Positions 12,997 through 23,718 are shown, counted from the first letter of the stretch. The stretch is DNA of 48,593 nucleotides from Buttiauxella warmboldiae (GCF_003818135.1 NZ_RPOH01000074.1:1-48593); one strand, 5' to 3'. Notes: generated from the letters alone by a model not told the origin. A program made the numbers and translations.

Positions 12997-13138
12997 CTAC
13001 TTTTTCTCATACCCGAGAGGGTGAATCATTTCGGCATTAAGATCGGCTTCAACGCTGATTTTTTCAGCAGGCGATCGAACTGGTTGAGATCTTCAGGGGG
13101 TTGAGATTTTTGGCGAGTTCGTTAGCCAGAGTCTGCAA
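12997..13138 (-). mobile_element. Decayed IS256-family transposase fragment (N-terminal piece)
   Basis: Read on the minus strand, three reading frames in sequence spell the N-terminus of an IS256-family (mutator-type) transposase. They give LQTLANELAKNL, then PEDLNQFDRLLKK, then ISVEADLNAEMIHPLGYEKK and a stop. Two one-base losses (near 13100 and in the A run near 13062) separate the frames. Only about 50 residues remain and no terminal inverted repeats are visible. It is a dead relic between ruvB and the toxin-antitoxin genes. The family call rests on memory of IS256-type N-termini. Confidence 0.75.
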
Positions 13139-13188
13139 CGTGCATTATTTAGGGGATAGAAATTGTTGTACTTTTCCTTTGGTGTGTA

Positions 13189-13218
13189 ATGACATTAACG
13201 TTACGGTGGCTGTATACT
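13189..13218 (+). promoter_or_regulatory. Candidate promoter of the toxin-antitoxin operon
   Basis: A -35-like ATGACA (13189-13194) and a -10-like TATACT (13213-13218) are separated by 18 bp, about 35 bp before the antitoxin ATG. The spacer contains the palindrome TAACGTTA (13197-13204), a possible operator for the ribbon-helix-helix antitoxin. The operator role is inferred. Confidence 0.5.
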
Positions 13219-13250
13219 TATTAACCACAAACATCTATGAGGAAGATATC

Positions 13251-14029
<779 letters not shown>

Positions 14030-14107
14030 ACTGAACGCCAAAAAGAGACTCAACTGTTTTTTTGTCACCCGAGCTACTTTCAGTAGCCCGGGGGGCTACA
14101 TAATTAT

Positions 14108-14893
14108 TTAAGCAGCCTGCTTCTTCGCCATACTCAACACAAACAACACCGCCGAACTCAGCACCACCGAAGGCCCGGCAGGCGTGTCATAAAACGCTGA
14201 GAACATCAGTCCGCCAGTGACTGAAAGCATCCCGATAAGCACGGCAAAACCTGCCATTTGCTCCGGCGTGCGGGCAAAACGGCGCGCGGTTGCTGCAGGA
14301 ATAATCAGCAGGGAAGTGATAATCAGCGCGCCAACGAACTTCATCGCTACCCCGATGGTCAGCGCCGTCACCAGCATCAACAGCATTTTCACGCGTTGCA
14401 GGTTGACTCCGTCAACATGCGCCAGATCCGGGCTGATGGTCATCGACAGCAGATTGCGCCATTGCCAGAGCAGCACGCCAACGACCACGGTGACACCCAG
14501 AGCAATAGAGATAATATCGGGCATCGTGACCGAAAGCAGGTCGCCAAACAGATACGCCATTAAATCGACGCGCACGTTCGACATTAAACTGACAACCACT
14601 AAGCCAAGCGACAGCGCGCTGTGCGCCATAATGCCCAACAAGGTGTCCAGCGCCAGCTGAGGGCGTTTTTCAAGCCACACCAGCCCGATTGCCAGCAATA
14701 ACGTCACCGCAATCACCGCATAAAATGGATTAACATTAAGCAGCAGGCCAAATGCAACGCCTAATAAAGAGGCGTGGGCGAGGGTATCGCCAAAGTAAGA
14801 CATCCGACGCCAGACAACAAACGACCCCAGCGGCCCTGCGGCACAGGCCAGCAGCATCCCTGCAAGCCAGCCGGGCAACAACAATTCAATCAT
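14108..14893 (-). CDS. znuB: Zinc ABC transporter permease ZnuB
   Basis: A 261-residue polytopic inner-membrane permease of the ABC-3 family, the membrane channel of the high-affinity Zn2+ importer ZnuABC. About eight hydrophobic helices are visible. The family motif region around [15 protein letters not shown], which contacts the ATPase, is present. The start overlaps the znuC stop by four bases (ATGA), so it is co-translated with znuC. It is convergent with the toxin-antitoxin operon. Confidence 0.97.
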   Translation of the reverse strand: MIELLLPGWLAGMLLACAAGPLGSFVVWRRMSYFGDTLAHASLLGVAFGLLLNVNPFYAVIAVTLLLAIGLVWLEKRPQLALDTLLGIMAHSALSLGLVVVSLMSNVRVDLMAYLFGDLLSVTMPDIISIALGVTVVVGVLLWQWRNLLSMTISPDLAHVDGVNLQRVKMLLMLVTALTIGVAMKFVGALIITSLLIIPAATARRFARTPEQMAGFAVLIGMLSVTGGLMFSAFYDTPAGPSVVLSSAVLFVLSMAKKQAA

Positions 14894-15645
14894 GGCTGGC
14901 CATTTCCTCTGCGCAAAACGATACGTCCGGTAAGATCGTGACGGTGATTATGATGATGACGGTAAATCCCTAATTGTTCGGCACCACGAGCGCCAAACAT
15001 CGAAATAAATTCAGGATGCATCGATACCACTTCCGGCGTGCCAGAACAGCAAATATGGTGGTTCAGGCACAACACATCGTCGGTTTTCGCCATCACTAAA
15101 TGCAGGTCATGAGAAACCATCATGACCGCGCAGTTGAGTTCCTGGCGCAGCTGATCGATGAGGTTATAGAGCGCCAGCTGCCCGTTCACATCAACGCCCT
15201 GAGTGGGCTCATCAAGCACCAGCAGCTGCGGCTGATTGAGCAAGGCTCGCGCCAGCAGAACGCGCTGGTTTTCACCGCCCGAAAGCTTTTGCATGGGAGC
15301 GTCAATCAAATGTGCGGCCTGCACGCGTTTAAGAGCGGGTAAAATATCGGTTTTTTTCACCCCCGGACGCAGGCGCATAAACCGACTGACGGTCAGCGGC
15401 AGGGTGGCATCGAGATGTAATTTTTGTGGCACATAGCCAATACGCAAATCGCGATCGCGCCTGATAACCCCCTCATCAGGCGTGACCAGACCAAGCACCA
15501 CGCGCACGAGGGTTGATTTACCTGCGCCGTTAGGGCCCAGCAGCGTTAAAATTCGGCCCGCTTTAAGATCGAGAGAAATATCAGACAGCACGCGGCGTTG
15601 TCCGAAAGAAACAGAAATATTTTTCAGTGATACCAGATTTGTCAT
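14890..15645 (-). CDS. znuC: Zinc ABC transporter ATPase ZnuC
   Basis: A 251-residue ABC ATPase that powers ZnuB. Walker A is [12 protein letters not shown], the signature is [15 protein letters not shown], Walker B is [12 protein letters not shown], and the switch His lies in [10 protein letters not shown]. The C-terminal tail is His-rich ([11 protein letters not shown]), a possible zinc-sensing feature seen in related ZnuC proteins. It is transcribed divergently from znuA from a shared Zur-controlled region. Confidence 0.97.
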   Translation of the reverse strand: MTNLVSLKNISVSFGQRRVLSDISLDLKAGRILTLLGPNGAGKSTLVRVVLGLVTPDEGVIRRDRDLRIGYVPQKLHLDATLPLTVSRFMRLRPGVKKTDILPALKRVQAAHLIDAPMQKLSGGENQRVLLARALLNQPQLLVLDEPTQGVDVNGQLALYNLIDQLRQELNCAVMMVSHDLHLVMAKTDDVLCLNHHICCSGTPEVVSMHPEFISMFGARGAEQLGIYRHHHNHRHDLTGRIVLRRGNGQP

Positions 15646-15672
15646 GACAATTTCAGGGTTGCAGAAGTTAGC

Positions 15673-15694
15673 GAATGTTATAATATCACACTTC
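15673..15694. promoter_or_regulatory. Zur box between znuC and znuA
   Basis: The 22-bp element starts GAATGTTATAATATCACAC and matches the Zur site known at the E. coli znuA/znuCB intergenic region. A TATAAT lies inside it on the plus strand, so Zn-loaded Zur would block the znuA promoter and, probably, the divergent znuCB promoter. Confidence 0.85.
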
Positions 15695-15723
15695 CCACAT
15701 TCATCATGATGAAAAGTCGCATT

Positions 15724-16668
15724 ATGTTACATAAAAACTCATTTCTTTGCGCAGCTCTGGCAACAGCTTTTCTCGGCGCCGCAGCGCTACCGGCCCAGGC
15801 CGCCGTTGTTGCCTCTATCAAACCATTAGGATTTATTGCCGCAGCTATCGCTGATGGCGTGACAACCACTGAAATTTTACTGCCGGACGGCGCTTCTGCC
15901 CATGATTATGCGCTGCGCCCATCAGACGTAAAACGCTTACAAAGCGCGGACTTAGTGGTATGGGTTGGTCCAGAAATGGAAGCCTTCATGCAGAAATCAG
16001 TCGGCCAGCTAGCGGAACCCAAAAAAGTGCAGCTGGCGGCGCTGCCGGGCGTGAAACCGTTACTGATGAAAGGTGCTGACGATGACGCTCACGACCATGA
16101 AGGCCATGACCATTCAGCTGAAAATGGTGACGACGGTCACCATCATGGTGAATACAACATGCATATTTGGCTTTCGCCAAAGATAGCGCGCCTGTCAGCG
16201 GTTGCAATCCACGATAAATTAGTGGAACTTATGCCCCAAAATAGCGCCAAACTAAACGCCAACCTGCGGACTTTCGAGTTAGGATTAGCCAACATCGATA
16301 AGCAGGTTGGTAGCGAGCTGGCACCGCTCAAAGGAAAAGGGTATTTCGTTTTTCACGACGCTTATGGCTACTTTGAAAAACAGTACGGTTTGAAGTCACT
16401 TGGCCATTTTACCGTTAACCCAGAAATCCAGCCCGGTGCGCAGCGTTTACATGACATCAGAACACAGTTGGTTGAGCAAAAAGCCGTGTGCGTGTTTGCT
16501 GAACCACAGTTCAGGCCAGCAGTGATCAATGCCGTAGCCCGTGGCACTAACGTGCGAAGCGGCACGCTAGACCCACTGGGAATTGAGGTTAAGCTTGCTA
16601 AAGACAGCTATATGCAGTTTTTGAGCGGGCTTGCGAACCAGTATGCGAGCTGCCTGAAAGGAGATTAA
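15724..16668 (+). CDS. znuA: Zinc ABC transporter periplasmic binding protein ZnuA
   Basis: A 314-residue periplasmic Zn2+-binding protein with a signal peptide ([18 protein letters not shown], cleavage after AQA). The charged His/Asp-rich loop at about residues 119-145 ([13 protein letters not shown], then [12 protein letters not shown]) is typical of ZnuA. The metal-binding His residues lie in SAHDYAL, YNMHIW and GHFTVNPE. The start at 15724 (MLHK) is the usual one. Upstream in-frame ATGs at 15706 and 15709 would add six or five residues. It is divergent from znuCB. Confidence 0.96.
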   Translation: MLHKNSFLCAALATAFLGAAALPAQAAVVASIKPLGFIAAAIADGVTTTEILLPDGASAHDYALRPSDVKRLQSADLVVWVGPEMEAFMQKSVGQLAEPKKVQLAALPGVKPLLMKGADDDAHDHEGHDHSAENGDDGHHHGEYNMHIWLSPKIARLSAVAIHDKLVELMPQNSAKLNANLRTFELGLANIDKQVGSELAPLKGKGYFVFHDAYGYFEKQYGLKSLGHFTVNPEIQPGAQRLHDIRTQLVEQKAVCVFAEPQFRPAVINAVARGTNVRSGTLDPLGIEVKLAKDSYMQFLSGLANQYASCLKGD

Positions 16669-16683
16669 TGAGGAAGTGAATAC

Positions 16684-18006
16684 GTGCAACAGATAGCCCG
16701 CTCTGTCGCCCTGGCATTCGACAATTTGTCCCGGCCCCACCGCGTTATGCTGGGGTCTCTTACAGTTCTTACGCTTGCGGTCGCCGTCTGGCGACCGTAC
16801 GTCTATCATCCTCAAGCTACCCCCGTGATTAAAACCATTGAGCTGGAGAAAAACGAGATTCGCTCGTTGCTTCCGGAAGCCAGTGAACCATTGGACCAAT
16901 CCCCGGACGCTGAAGATGACACCATTCCACAAGATGAGCTCGATGATAAAACCGCGGGTGAAACCGGCGTTCATGAGTATGTGGTCTCGACGGGGGATAC
17001 GCTCAGCAGCATTCTCAACCAGTACGGCATTGATATGGGCGATATCAGCCAGCTTGCCGCAGTGGATAAAGATCTGCGCAATCTGAAAATCGGTCAGCAA
17101 ATTTCCTGGACGCTAAACGATGCTGGCGAATTACAGCGCCTGACCTGGGAAATGTCGCGCCGGGAAACGCGCACTTACGATCGTTCGGGCAGCACCTTCA
17201 GGCTCAGCAGTGAAATGCAGCAGGGCGAGTGGGTCAATAATGTGCTCAAAGGCACGGTTGGCAATAGCTTCGTCAGCAGCGCCAAAGCCGCCGGATTGAC
17301 CAGTGCTGAAATCAGCTCGGTTATCAAAGCCATGCAGTGGCAGATGGACTTCCGCAAACTGAAAAAAGGCGATGAGTTTTCCGTGCTGATGTCGCGGGAA
17401 ATGCTGGATGGCAAGCGCGAACAAAGCCAACTGGTTGGTGTGCGTCTGCGCAGCAGCGGTAAAGATTATTATGCTATTCGCGCGCAGGACGGCAAGTTCT
17501 ACGATCGTAGCGGTTCCGGCCTTGCGAAAGGCTTTATGCGTTTTCCAACCGCCAAACAGTTCCGTATCTCTTCGAACTTCAATCCGCGTCGCCTTAACCC
17601 GGTAACCGGACGCGTGGCGCCCCATAAGGGGGTCGACTTTGCGATGCCGCAAGGCACACCGGTACTCGCCGTCGGTGATGGTGAAGTGGTCATGGCAAAA
17701 CGTAGCGGCGCCGCAGGTTACTTTGTCGCTATTCGCCACGGGCGCACCTATACCACCCGCTATATGCACCTGAAGAAGCTGCTGGTGAAGCCCGGGCAGA
17801 AAGTGAAGCGCGGCGACCGTATTGCACTATCGGGCAATACCGGGCGTTCTACCGGGCCACATCTGCATTATGAAGTGTGGATTAACCAGCAGGCCGTGAA
17901 TCCACTGACAGCTAAATTGCCGCGTACCGAAGGGTTGACCGGCACGGATCGCAATCAATATCTGGCTCAGGTTCGTGAAGTGACACCGCAGCTTAGCTTC
18001 AATTAA
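16684..18006 (+). CDS. mepM: Murein DD-endopeptidase MepM
   Basis: A 440-residue envelope peptidase that cuts peptide crosslinks so new glycan strands can be inserted. It has an N-terminal membrane anchor (MLGSLTVLTLAVAVW), a LysM domain (about residues 97-140, VVSTGDTLSSILNQYG), the OapA-like middle region and a C-terminal M23 metallopeptidase. The zinc ligands lie in HKGVDFAMP and GPHLHYEVW. The start is GTG at 16684, with AGGAAG about nine bases upstream. The gene lies 15 bp after znuA and may be partly co-transcribed with it. Confidence 0.97.
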   Translation: MQQIARSVALAFDNLSRPHRVMLGSLTVLTLAVAVWRPYVYHPQATPVIKTIELEKNEIRSLLPEASEPLDQSPDAEDDTIPQDELDDKTAGETGVHEYVVSTGDTLSSILNQYGIDMGDISQLAAVDKDLRNLKIGQQISWTLNDAGELQRLTWEMSRRETRTYDRSGSTFRLSSEMQQGEWVNNVLKGTVGNSFVSSAKAAGLTSAEISSVIKAMQWQMDFRKLKKGDEFSVLMSREMLDGKREQSQLVGVRLRSSGKDYYAIRAQDGKFYDRSGSGLAKGFMRFPTAKQFRISSNFNPRRLNPVTGRVAPHKGVDFAMPQGTPVLAVGDGEVVMAKRSGAAGYFVAIRHGRTYTTRYMHLKKLLVKPGQKVKRGDRIALSGNTGRSTGPHLHYEVWINQQAVNPLTAKLPRTEGLTGTDRNQYLAQVREVTPQLSFN

Positions 18007-18023
18007 TTCGGCATCAAGAAAGC

Positions 18024-18048
18024 AGCCGGTACTCCGTACCGGCTTTTT
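18024..18048 (+). terminator. mepM terminator
   Basis: Perfect 9-bp stem AGCCGGTAC/GTACCGGCT with a TCC loop and a T run, 17 bp after the mepM stop codon. Confidence 0.85.
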
Positions 18049-18138
18049 CTTTGTCTGATTTGTCTGATGGACATTCCCCCGCTAAGATACTGACAAATTT
18101 CATGTCATCAATGATTTGATGCCGTACTGAGAATATGC

Positions 18139-19119
18139 ATGGAAAAAGCAAAAAAAAGCCCCGGCGAGTTCATTCCTGAGTTTCAAAAGGCCTTCCTGCA
18201 CCCGAAATTTTGGGGTGCCTGGTTAGGCGTTGGCGCTTTTGCCGGGCTGGCAATGTTACCGCCATCGTTACGCGATCCTCTGCTGGGTAAAATAGGACGC
18301 ATTGCCGGGCGCTTTGGTAAAAGCGCCCGGCGTCGCGCACAGATTAATTTACTGTACTGTTTCCCACAGATGCCTGAAGCAGAGCGTGAGGCGGTTATCG
18401 ACGAGATGTTCGCTACCGCGCCACAGGCCATGGTGATGATGGCGGAGCTGGCCATTAAAGGTCCGCAAAAAATCGCCCCGCGCATTAACTGGCACGGTAA
18501 AGAGATTATTGATGAGCTACAGCGGCGCGAAGAAAACGTGATTCTGCTCGTTCCGCACGCCTGGGCGGTAGATATCCCTGCGATGCTGCTGGCGTCCCGG
18601 GGGCAAAACGTGGCGGCGATGTTCCATAATCAGGGCAATCCAGTATTCGACTATATGTGGAATAGCGTGCGCCGCCGTTTTGGCGGGCGTCTGCATGCGC
18701 GTAATGACGGGATTAAGCCATTTATTAGCTCGGTGCGCCAGGGCCACTGGGGCTACTATCTGCCAGACCAGGATCACGGCGCTGAACATAGCGAGTTTGT
18801 TGATTTCTTCGCTACCTACAAAGCAACGCTGCCAGCTATTGGTCGCTTAATGAAAGTATGCCGTGCGCGTATCGTGCCGCTTTTCCCGGCCTATAACAGC
18901 GAGAGCCACTGTCTGGATATTTATATTCGCCCGCCCATGGATGATTTAGCCAGCGCAGATGACCTTACCATTGCCCGGCGGATGAACGAAGAGGTGGAAA
19001 TTTTTGTCGGCCCGAATCTGAAGCAGTACACCTGGATCCTGAAGCTGCTTAAAACGCGCAAGGAAGGGGAGGCGGAGCCCTACAGCCGCAAAGAGTTATA
19101 TCCGAAGAAAAAGCGCTGA
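18139..19119 (+). CDS. lpxM: Lipid A myristoyltransferase LpxM (MsbB)
   Basis: A 326-residue inner-membrane acyltransferase that adds the last, usually myristoyl, chain to Kdo2-lipid A. It belongs to the lysophospholipid-acyltransferase-like family, with the HX4D active site visible as HAWAVD. An N-terminal hydrophobic anchor (FWGAWLGVGAFAGLAML) is present. The downstream motifs YYLPDQDHG and RIVPLFPAY are family-like. It is monocistronic between the mepM terminator and a shared terminator with pykA. Confidence 0.96.
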   Translation: MEKAKKSPGEFIPEFQKAFLHPKFWGAWLGVGAFAGLAMLPPSLRDPLLGKIGRIAGRFGKSARRRAQINLLYCFPQMPEAEREAVIDEMFATAPQAMVMMAELAIKGPQKIAPRINWHGKEIIDELQRREENVILLVPHAWAVDIPAMLLASRGQNVAAMFHNQGNPVFDYMWNSVRRRFGGRLHARNDGIKPFISSVRQGHWGYYLPDQDHGAEHSEFVDFFATYKATLPAIGRLMKVCRARIVPLFPAYNSESHCLDIYIRPPMDDLASADDLTIARRMNEEVEIFVGPNLKQYTWILKLLKTRKEGEAEPYSRKELYPKKKR

Positions 19120-19155
19120 GGAAATAAGAACCGCGCTTTTTGTTTGATTATCAGA

Positions 19156-19187
19156 AAGATAAAGGGGCCAATCGGCCCCTTTATCTT
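19156..19187. terminator. Bidirectional terminator between lpxM and pykA
   Basis: A 14-bp perfect stem, AAGATAAAGGGGCC against GGCCCCTTTATCTT with an AATC loop, lies between convergent genes. A/T-rich flanks on both sides suit termination in either direction. Confidence 0.8.
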
Positions 19188-19198
19188 ATGAGGATAAA

Positions 19199-20641
19199 TT
19201 ACTCAACGCACAGAATACGCGTGGTATTGGTGGTACCTATAGTACTCATCACATCCCCCTGGGTGACGATAACCAAATCGCCAGAAACCAGGTAGCCTTT
19301 ATCACGCAGCAGGTTTACCGCATCGTTGGCCGCCAAAACGCCGTCGCTTGCGCTATCGAAATAGACAGGCGTTACGCCACGGTACAAAGAGGTGAGGTTC
19401 AGCGTGCGCTCATGGCGGGACATCGCGAAGATAGGTAGGCCGGAGCTGATACGTGAAGTCATCAGTGCGGTGCGGCCAGACTCGGTCATGGTGATGATGG
19501 CGGTGATCCCTTTCAGGTGGTTGGCCGCATACATCGCCGACATGGCAATCGCCTCTTCGACATTGTCGAACTGCACGTCAAGACGGTGTTTGGAAACGTT
19601 GATGCTTGGGATTTTCTCCGCACCCAGGCAAACGCGCGCCATAGCCGCTACGGTTTCCGCCGGGTATTGCCCCGCCGCCGTTTCTGCAGAAAGCATGACC
19701 GCATCGGTGCCATCGAGGACGGCGTTTGCCACGTCCATCACTTCCGCACGGGTAGGCATTGGGTTGGTAATCATCGACTCCATCATTTGAGTCGCGGTGA
19801 TAACCGCACGGTTGAGCTTACGCGCGCGACGAATCAGGGTCTTCTGAATGCCGACCAGTTCCGGATCGCCGATTTCAACGCCGAGGTCACCACGAGCCAC
19901 CATTACGACGTCAGACGCCAGGATCACGTCATCCATTGCCGCTTCGTCGCAGACCGCTTCGGCACGCTCAACTTTAGCCACAATCTTCGCATCACAGCCT
20001 GCATCACGCGCCAGGCGGCGAGCGTAGTTCAGGTCTTCACCACAGCGCGGGAAAGAGACCGCAAGGTAATCAACACCGATTTTGGCGGCCGTCAGAATAT
20101 CCGCTTTGTCTTTATCGGTCAGCGCTTCAGCAGACAGGCCGCCGCCCAGCTTGTTGATCCCTTTATTATTCGACAGCGGGCCGCCCACGGTGACTTCGGT
20201 AAAGACCTTCATCCCCTGAACCTCGAGCACTTTTAGCTGTACGCGTCCGTCATCAAGCAGCAGGATGTCGCCGGTCACCACATCAGCAGGCAGACCTTTA
20301 TAGTCGATACCGACTTTTTCTTTGTCGCCTTCGCCTTTGCCCAGGTTGGCATCAAGCAGGAATTTGTCACCGATATTCAGGAAAACTTTCCCTTCTTTAA
20401 AGGTGGAAACACGAATTTTTGGTCCCTGCAAATCGCCCAAAATAGCGACATGTCGACCCAGTTTCGCGGCAATTTCACGAACTTTATCCGCACGCAGCTG
20501 ATGATCTTCTGCGGTGCCATGAGAAAAGTTCATTCGTACCACGTTAGCGCCAGCAGCGATAACCTTTTCCAGATTATTGTCGCGATCGGTCGCTGGACCT
20601 AAAGTGGTAACGATTTTGGTTCTACGTAGCCGTCTGGACAT
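19199..20641 (-). CDS. pykA: Pyruvate kinase II
   Basis: A 480-residue pyruvate kinase (PEP and ADP to pyruvate and ATP), the AMP-activated PykA type. The (beta/alpha)8 barrel carries VVRMNFSHG, the active-site stretch [22 protein letters not shown] and the pyruvate kinase signature around [10 protein letters not shown]. The C-terminal allosteric domain ends [11 protein letters not shown]. It lies immediately downstream of hexR on the same strand, with 129 bp between them. Edges are secure. Confidence 0.98.
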   Translation of the reverse strand: MSRRLRRTKIVTTLGPATDRDNNLEKVIAAGANVVRMNFSHGTAEDHQLRADKVREIAAKLGRHVAILGDLQGPKIRVSTFKEGKVFLNIGDKFLLDANLGKGEGDKEKVGIDYKGLPADVVTGDILLLDDGRVQLKVLEVQGMKVFTEVTVGGPLSNNKGINKLGGGLSAEALTDKDKADILTAAKIGVDYLAVSFPRCGEDLNYARRLARDAGCDAKIVAKVERAEAVCDEAAMDDVILASDVVMVARGDLGVEIGDPELVGIQKTLIRRARKLNRAVITATQMMESMITNPMPTRAEVMDVANAVLDGTDAVMLSAETAAGQYPAETVAAMARVCLGAEKIPSINVSKHRLDVQFDNVEEAIAMSAMYAANHLKGITAIITMTESGRTALMTSRISSGLPIFAMSRHERTLNLTSLYRGVTPVYFDSASDGVLAANDAVNLLRDKGYLVSGDLVIVTQGDVMSTIGTTNTTRILCVE

Positions 20642-20770
20642 GTATTACTCCGTTGACTGAAACAACTTTGGTGTTGCGTTAACAAAAGATTCGGTAAGTC
20701 AGGGGCGTTGAAAAGCCCAAAGCAACAACTTAACCGAATGACCTAAAAAGTTACAGCTTTGTTATAAAAC

Positions 20771-21640
20771 TTAATTATCTTCACCCGGGACAAAAAGCCC
20801 CTTATCAAAACGCGATTCCCTGAGGGCTTCCTTGACTCGCTTCAAGTTATCTCTGAATTTCGCGCCACGGCGCAAAGTAAAACCGGTTGCCAGCACATCA
20901 ATAACGGTGAGCTGCGCAAGGCGCGACACCATCGGCATATAGATATCGGTGTCTTCTGGCACATCGAGCAATAAAGAGAGAGTGGCTTCGCGCGCCAGCG
21001 GCGAGCCTTCTGAGGTGATAGCCAGCACAATGGCATCGTTTTCTCGGGCCAGCTGCGCCAGCTCCACCAGGTTTTTAGTGCGCCCGGTGTGCGAAATCAG
21101 CACCACCACGTCTTCCTCGCTACAGTTCATGCAGCTCATTCGCTGCAAAACGACATCGTCGGAATAGATGACCGGCACATTAAAACGGAAGAATTTGTTC
21201 ATCGCATCGTGGGCGACGGCGGCAGAAGAGCCCAGGCCAAAGAAGGCGATTTTTTTTGCCTGAGTTAGCAGGTCTACCGCGCGATTAACGGCGGCCATAT
21301 CCAGTGATTGCCGCACCTGGTCAAGGCTTGCCATGGCGGATTCAAAGATTTTGCCGGTATAAGCTTCTACACTGTCATCTTCGTCAACATTGCGGTTTAC
21401 ATAAGGGGTGCCATTAGCCAGACTTTGTGCCAGATGTAATTTAAAATCCGGAAAGCCTTTGGTTTCCAGGCGGCGGCAAAAGCGGTTGACCGTGGGCTCG
21501 CTGACTTCAGCACTGCGGGCGAGGGTGGCAATGCTTGAGTGAATGGCGTCTTGCGGTGCGGTAAGAATCACTTCTGCGACTTTACGTTCTGATTTGCTAA
21601 GGTGTTCCAGTTGGGACTGGATTTTGTCCAGCATATTCAT
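20771..21640 (-). CDS. hexR: HexR, RpiR-family repressor of central carbon genes
   Basis: A 289-residue transcription factor with an N-terminal RpiR-type helix-turn-helix (about residues 1-77, containing SEPTVNRFCRRL) and a C-terminal SIS sugar-phosphate domain (FGLGSSAAVAHDA, VVLISHTGRTKN). It is known to repress zwf, edd-eda and related genes and to be relieved by KDPG. The start at 21640 gives MNMLDKIQSQ. The longer open frame upstream is not conserved. It sits divergent from zwf, whose leader carries a near-perfect HexR site. Confidence 0.97.
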   Translation of the reverse strand: MNMLDKIQSQLEHLSKSERKVAEVILTAPQDAIHSSIATLARSAEVSEPTVNRFCRRLETKGFPDFKLHLAQSLANGTPYVNRNVDEDDSVEAYTGKIFESAMASLDQVRQSLDMAAVNRAVDLLTQAKKIAFFGLGSSAAVAHDAMNKFFRFNVPVIYSDDVVLQRMSCMNCSEEDVVVLISHTGRTKNLVELAQLARENDAIVLAITSEGSPLAREATLSLLLDVPEDTDIYMPMVSRLAQLTVIDVLATGFTLRRGAKFRDNLKRVKEALRESRFDKGLFVPGEDN

Positions 21641-22000
21641 AGGTGTCCGGCACTCATGGTTTTTGTCGATTTCAACAAATGGAGAAATCGTGGCACGATT
21701 TAGCAAGAATATACGCTTGCCGACTGGCGATGGGTTAAGTTATTCGCGGTAATAATGTTGTTTTTTTTCATTACATGATCAGCGTCTAACTTTAGAGATG
21801 GTGTACATCAACGGCAAAACGTCGGAAAATTCGCTTAATTAGCGCCATAATGGCGCTGGTGGCTCAATATTGCCCACCAGTACGATCAAATAATGGGCAA
21901 AGATTTACCTGAATTCATCAAACGCAGTACATTGTTCTGTAATAAAATTACAAGTATGCCTGGTAAGCAAGCCGGGACATCCGCAACGAGGAGACGAGAC
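21641..22000. other. hexR-zwf intergenic region with inverted repeats
   Basis: This 360-bp gene-free region holds the divergent promoters of hexR and zwf. A 17-bp palindrome (21841-21857, AGCGCCAT/ATGGCGCT around one A) overlaps by two bases a second inverted repeat (21856-21880, arms CTGGTGG/CCACCAG). The HexR box lies at 21938-21952. I could not place -35/-10 boxes or the SoxS site known at E. coli zwf with confidence. Confidence 0.6.
21938..21952. promoter_or_regulatory. HexR operator of zwf
   Basis: TGTAATAAAATTACA differs at one base from the palindromic HexR consensus TGTAATTAAATTACA as I recall it. It lies 48 bp before the zwf ATG, a position suited to repression. Confidence 0.8.
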
Positions 22001-23476
22001 ATGGCGGTAACACAGACAGCTCAGGCATGTGACCTGGTGATTTTCGGCGCAAAAGGCGATCTTGCGCGTCGGAAACTTCTGCCATCCCTGTATCAGCTGG
22101 AGAAGGCGGGGCAGATCCACCCGGAAACACGTATCCTGGGTGTGGGCCGCGCAGAGTGGGATAAAGAGGCTTACATCAAGGTGGTGCGCGAAGCGCTCGA
22201 AACCTTTATGAAGGAAACGATTGACGAAAGCCTGTGGGATAAATTGAGCGGCCGTCTCGATTTTTGCAACCTTGATGTTAACGACACCGCGGCCTTTAGC
22301 AAACTCGGTAAAATGCTCGACCAGCAAAATCGCGTCACCATCAACTATTTTGCTATGCCACCGAATACCTTTGGCTCGATCTGTAAGGGCCTCGGTAAGG
22401 CGAACCTCAACGCTAAACCTGCTCGCGTGGTGATGGAAAAACCGCTTGGTACCTCGCTTGTGACCTCGCAAGAGATCAATAACCAGGTAGGCGAGTATTT
22501 TGAAGAGTGCCAGGTTTACCGTATCGACCACTATTTAGGAAAGGAAACGGTTCTCAACCTGTTGGCGCTGCGTTTTGCTAACTCCCTGTTTGCCAATAAC
22601 TGGGATAACAAAACCATCGATCACGTGGAAATCACCGTTGCGGAAGAGGTGGGTATCGAAGGGCGCTGGGGTTATTTTGATCAGGCCGGGCAGATGCGCG
22701 ACATGATTCAAAACCACCTGCTGCAAATTTTGTGCATGATTGCGATGTCCCCGCCTTCCGATCTCACCGCTGACCATATCCGCGATGAGAAAGTCAAAGT
22801 TCTGCAATCCCTGCGCCGTATCGACCGCAGCAATGTGCGTGAGAAAACCGTCCGTGGCCAGTACACCGCCGGTTTTGCGCAGGGTAAGAAGGTTCCGGGC
22901 TATCTGGAAGAGGAAGGGGCCAACAAAAGCAGCAGCACCGAAACCTTTGTCGCTATCCGTGTTGATATCGATAACTGGCGTTGGGCGGGGGTGCCGTTCT
23001 ACCTGCGCACCGGTAAACGTCTGCCAACCAAATGCTCTGAGGTGGTGGTCTATTTCAAAAACCCATCGTTGAACCTGTTCAAAGATTCCTGGCAGGATCT
23101 GCCACAGAATAAGCTCACCATCCGTCTGCAACCAGACGAAGGGGTGGATATTCAGGTGCTTAACAAAGTTCCCGGCCTTGAGCACAAGCATAACCTGCAA
23201 ACCACTAAACTCGATCTGAGCTACTCCGAAACCTTCAACGAATCACATCTGGCCGATGCTTACGAGCGTCTGCTGCTGGAAACCATGCGCGGTATTCAGG
23301 CTCTGTTCGTGCGTCGTGACGAAGTCGAAGAGGCATGGAAGTGGGTTGACTCCATCACCGAAGCCTGGGCTGCGGACAACGATGCGCCAAAACCTTACCA
23401 GGCTGGCACCTGGGGGCCGGTGGCATCGGTGGCGATGATTACCCGCGATGGCCGTTCATGGAACGAATTCGAGTAA
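22001..23476 (+). CDS. zwf: Glucose-6-phosphate 1-dehydrogenase
   Basis: A 491-residue enzyme oxidising glucose-6-phosphate to 6-phosphogluconolactone with NADP+, the entry to the pentose phosphate and Entner-Doudoroff routes. The coenzyme fingerprint [12 protein letters not shown] and the active-site block RIDHYLGKE are visible. The start at 22001 ([12 protein letters not shown]) is the family N-terminus and has CGAGGAGAC upstream. The 36-codon in-frame extension runs through the HexR box and is rejected. It is transcribed towards edd-eda. Confidence 0.98.
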   Translation: MAVTQTAQACDLVIFGAKGDLARRKLLPSLYQLEKAGQIHPETRILGVGRAEWDKEAYIKVVREALETFMKETIDESLWDKLSGRLDFCNLDVNDTAAFSKLGKMLDQQNRVTINYFAMPPNTFGSICKGLGKANLNAKPARVVMEKPLGTSLVTSQEINNQVGEYFEECQVYRIDHYLGKETVLNLLALRFANSLFANNWDNKTIDHVEITVAEEVGIEGRWGYFDQAGQMRDMIQNHLLQILCMIAMSPPSDLTADHIRDEKVKVLQSLRRIDRSNVREKTVRGQYTAGFAQGKKVPGYLEEEGANKSSSTETFVAIRVDIDNWRWAGVPFYLRTGKRLPTKCSEVVVYFKNPSLNLFKDSWQDLPQNKLTIRLQPDEGVDIQVLNKVPGLEHKHNLQTTKLDLSYSETFNESHLADAYERLLLETMRGIQALFVRRDEVEEAWKWVDSITEAWAADNDAPKPYQAGTWGPVASVAMITRDGRSWNEFE

Positions 23477-23481
23477 ATCTC

Positions 23482-23670
23482 CGTCATCCTTCAAGTTGCA
23501 GGGGTGTGGCTGTGCGCCCTCACCCGACAAATCGGCTGAAAGCTGATTTGAACGCTGCTTGCAGCGGTCCCAAGGGGTGAGGCCCATAAGTGGGCCGAGT
23601 AATCACTTACTTATGTAAGCTCATCGGGACTCGGACGTTTGCCGCCTGCCTGCAACTCGAATGATTCAGG
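23482..23670. repeat. ERIC-type repeat with internal structured insertion
   Basis: The terminal inverted repeats are TTCAAGTTGCAGG and the complement of CCTGCAACTCGAA. The core TCACTTACTTATGTAAGCTC matches the centre of enterobacterial repetitive intergenic consensus (ERIC) sequences. At about 189 bp it is longer than the standard 127 bp. The extra segment folds: CCTCACCC (from 23518) can pair with GGGGTGAGG (to 23582) around smaller stems such as CGCTGC/GCAGCG. GGCCCA/TGGGCC follows. It begins six bases after the zwf stop codon. Confidence 0.75.
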
Positions 23671-23718
23671 AGATAAATTTGGTGTAAGTTTGTAAAAACC
23701 GCGTAATAGGAGTCACTA

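Noticed and set aside
13101-13250. N-terminal extension of the antitoxin by 50 residues
   Set aside because: It runs through the likely promoter and transposase debris, and the ATG at 13251 has a good ribosome site and family N-terminus.
14040-14100. A hairpin (GCTACT/AGTAGC) as a terminator between the toxin gene and znuB
   Set aside because: The stem is only six bp with no T run after it, although a T run precedes it; not convincing.
21755-21776. TTTTTTTTCATTACA as a second HexR site near hexR
   Set aside because: Only one half matches the consensus (about 10 of 15 bases) and the rest is a T run.
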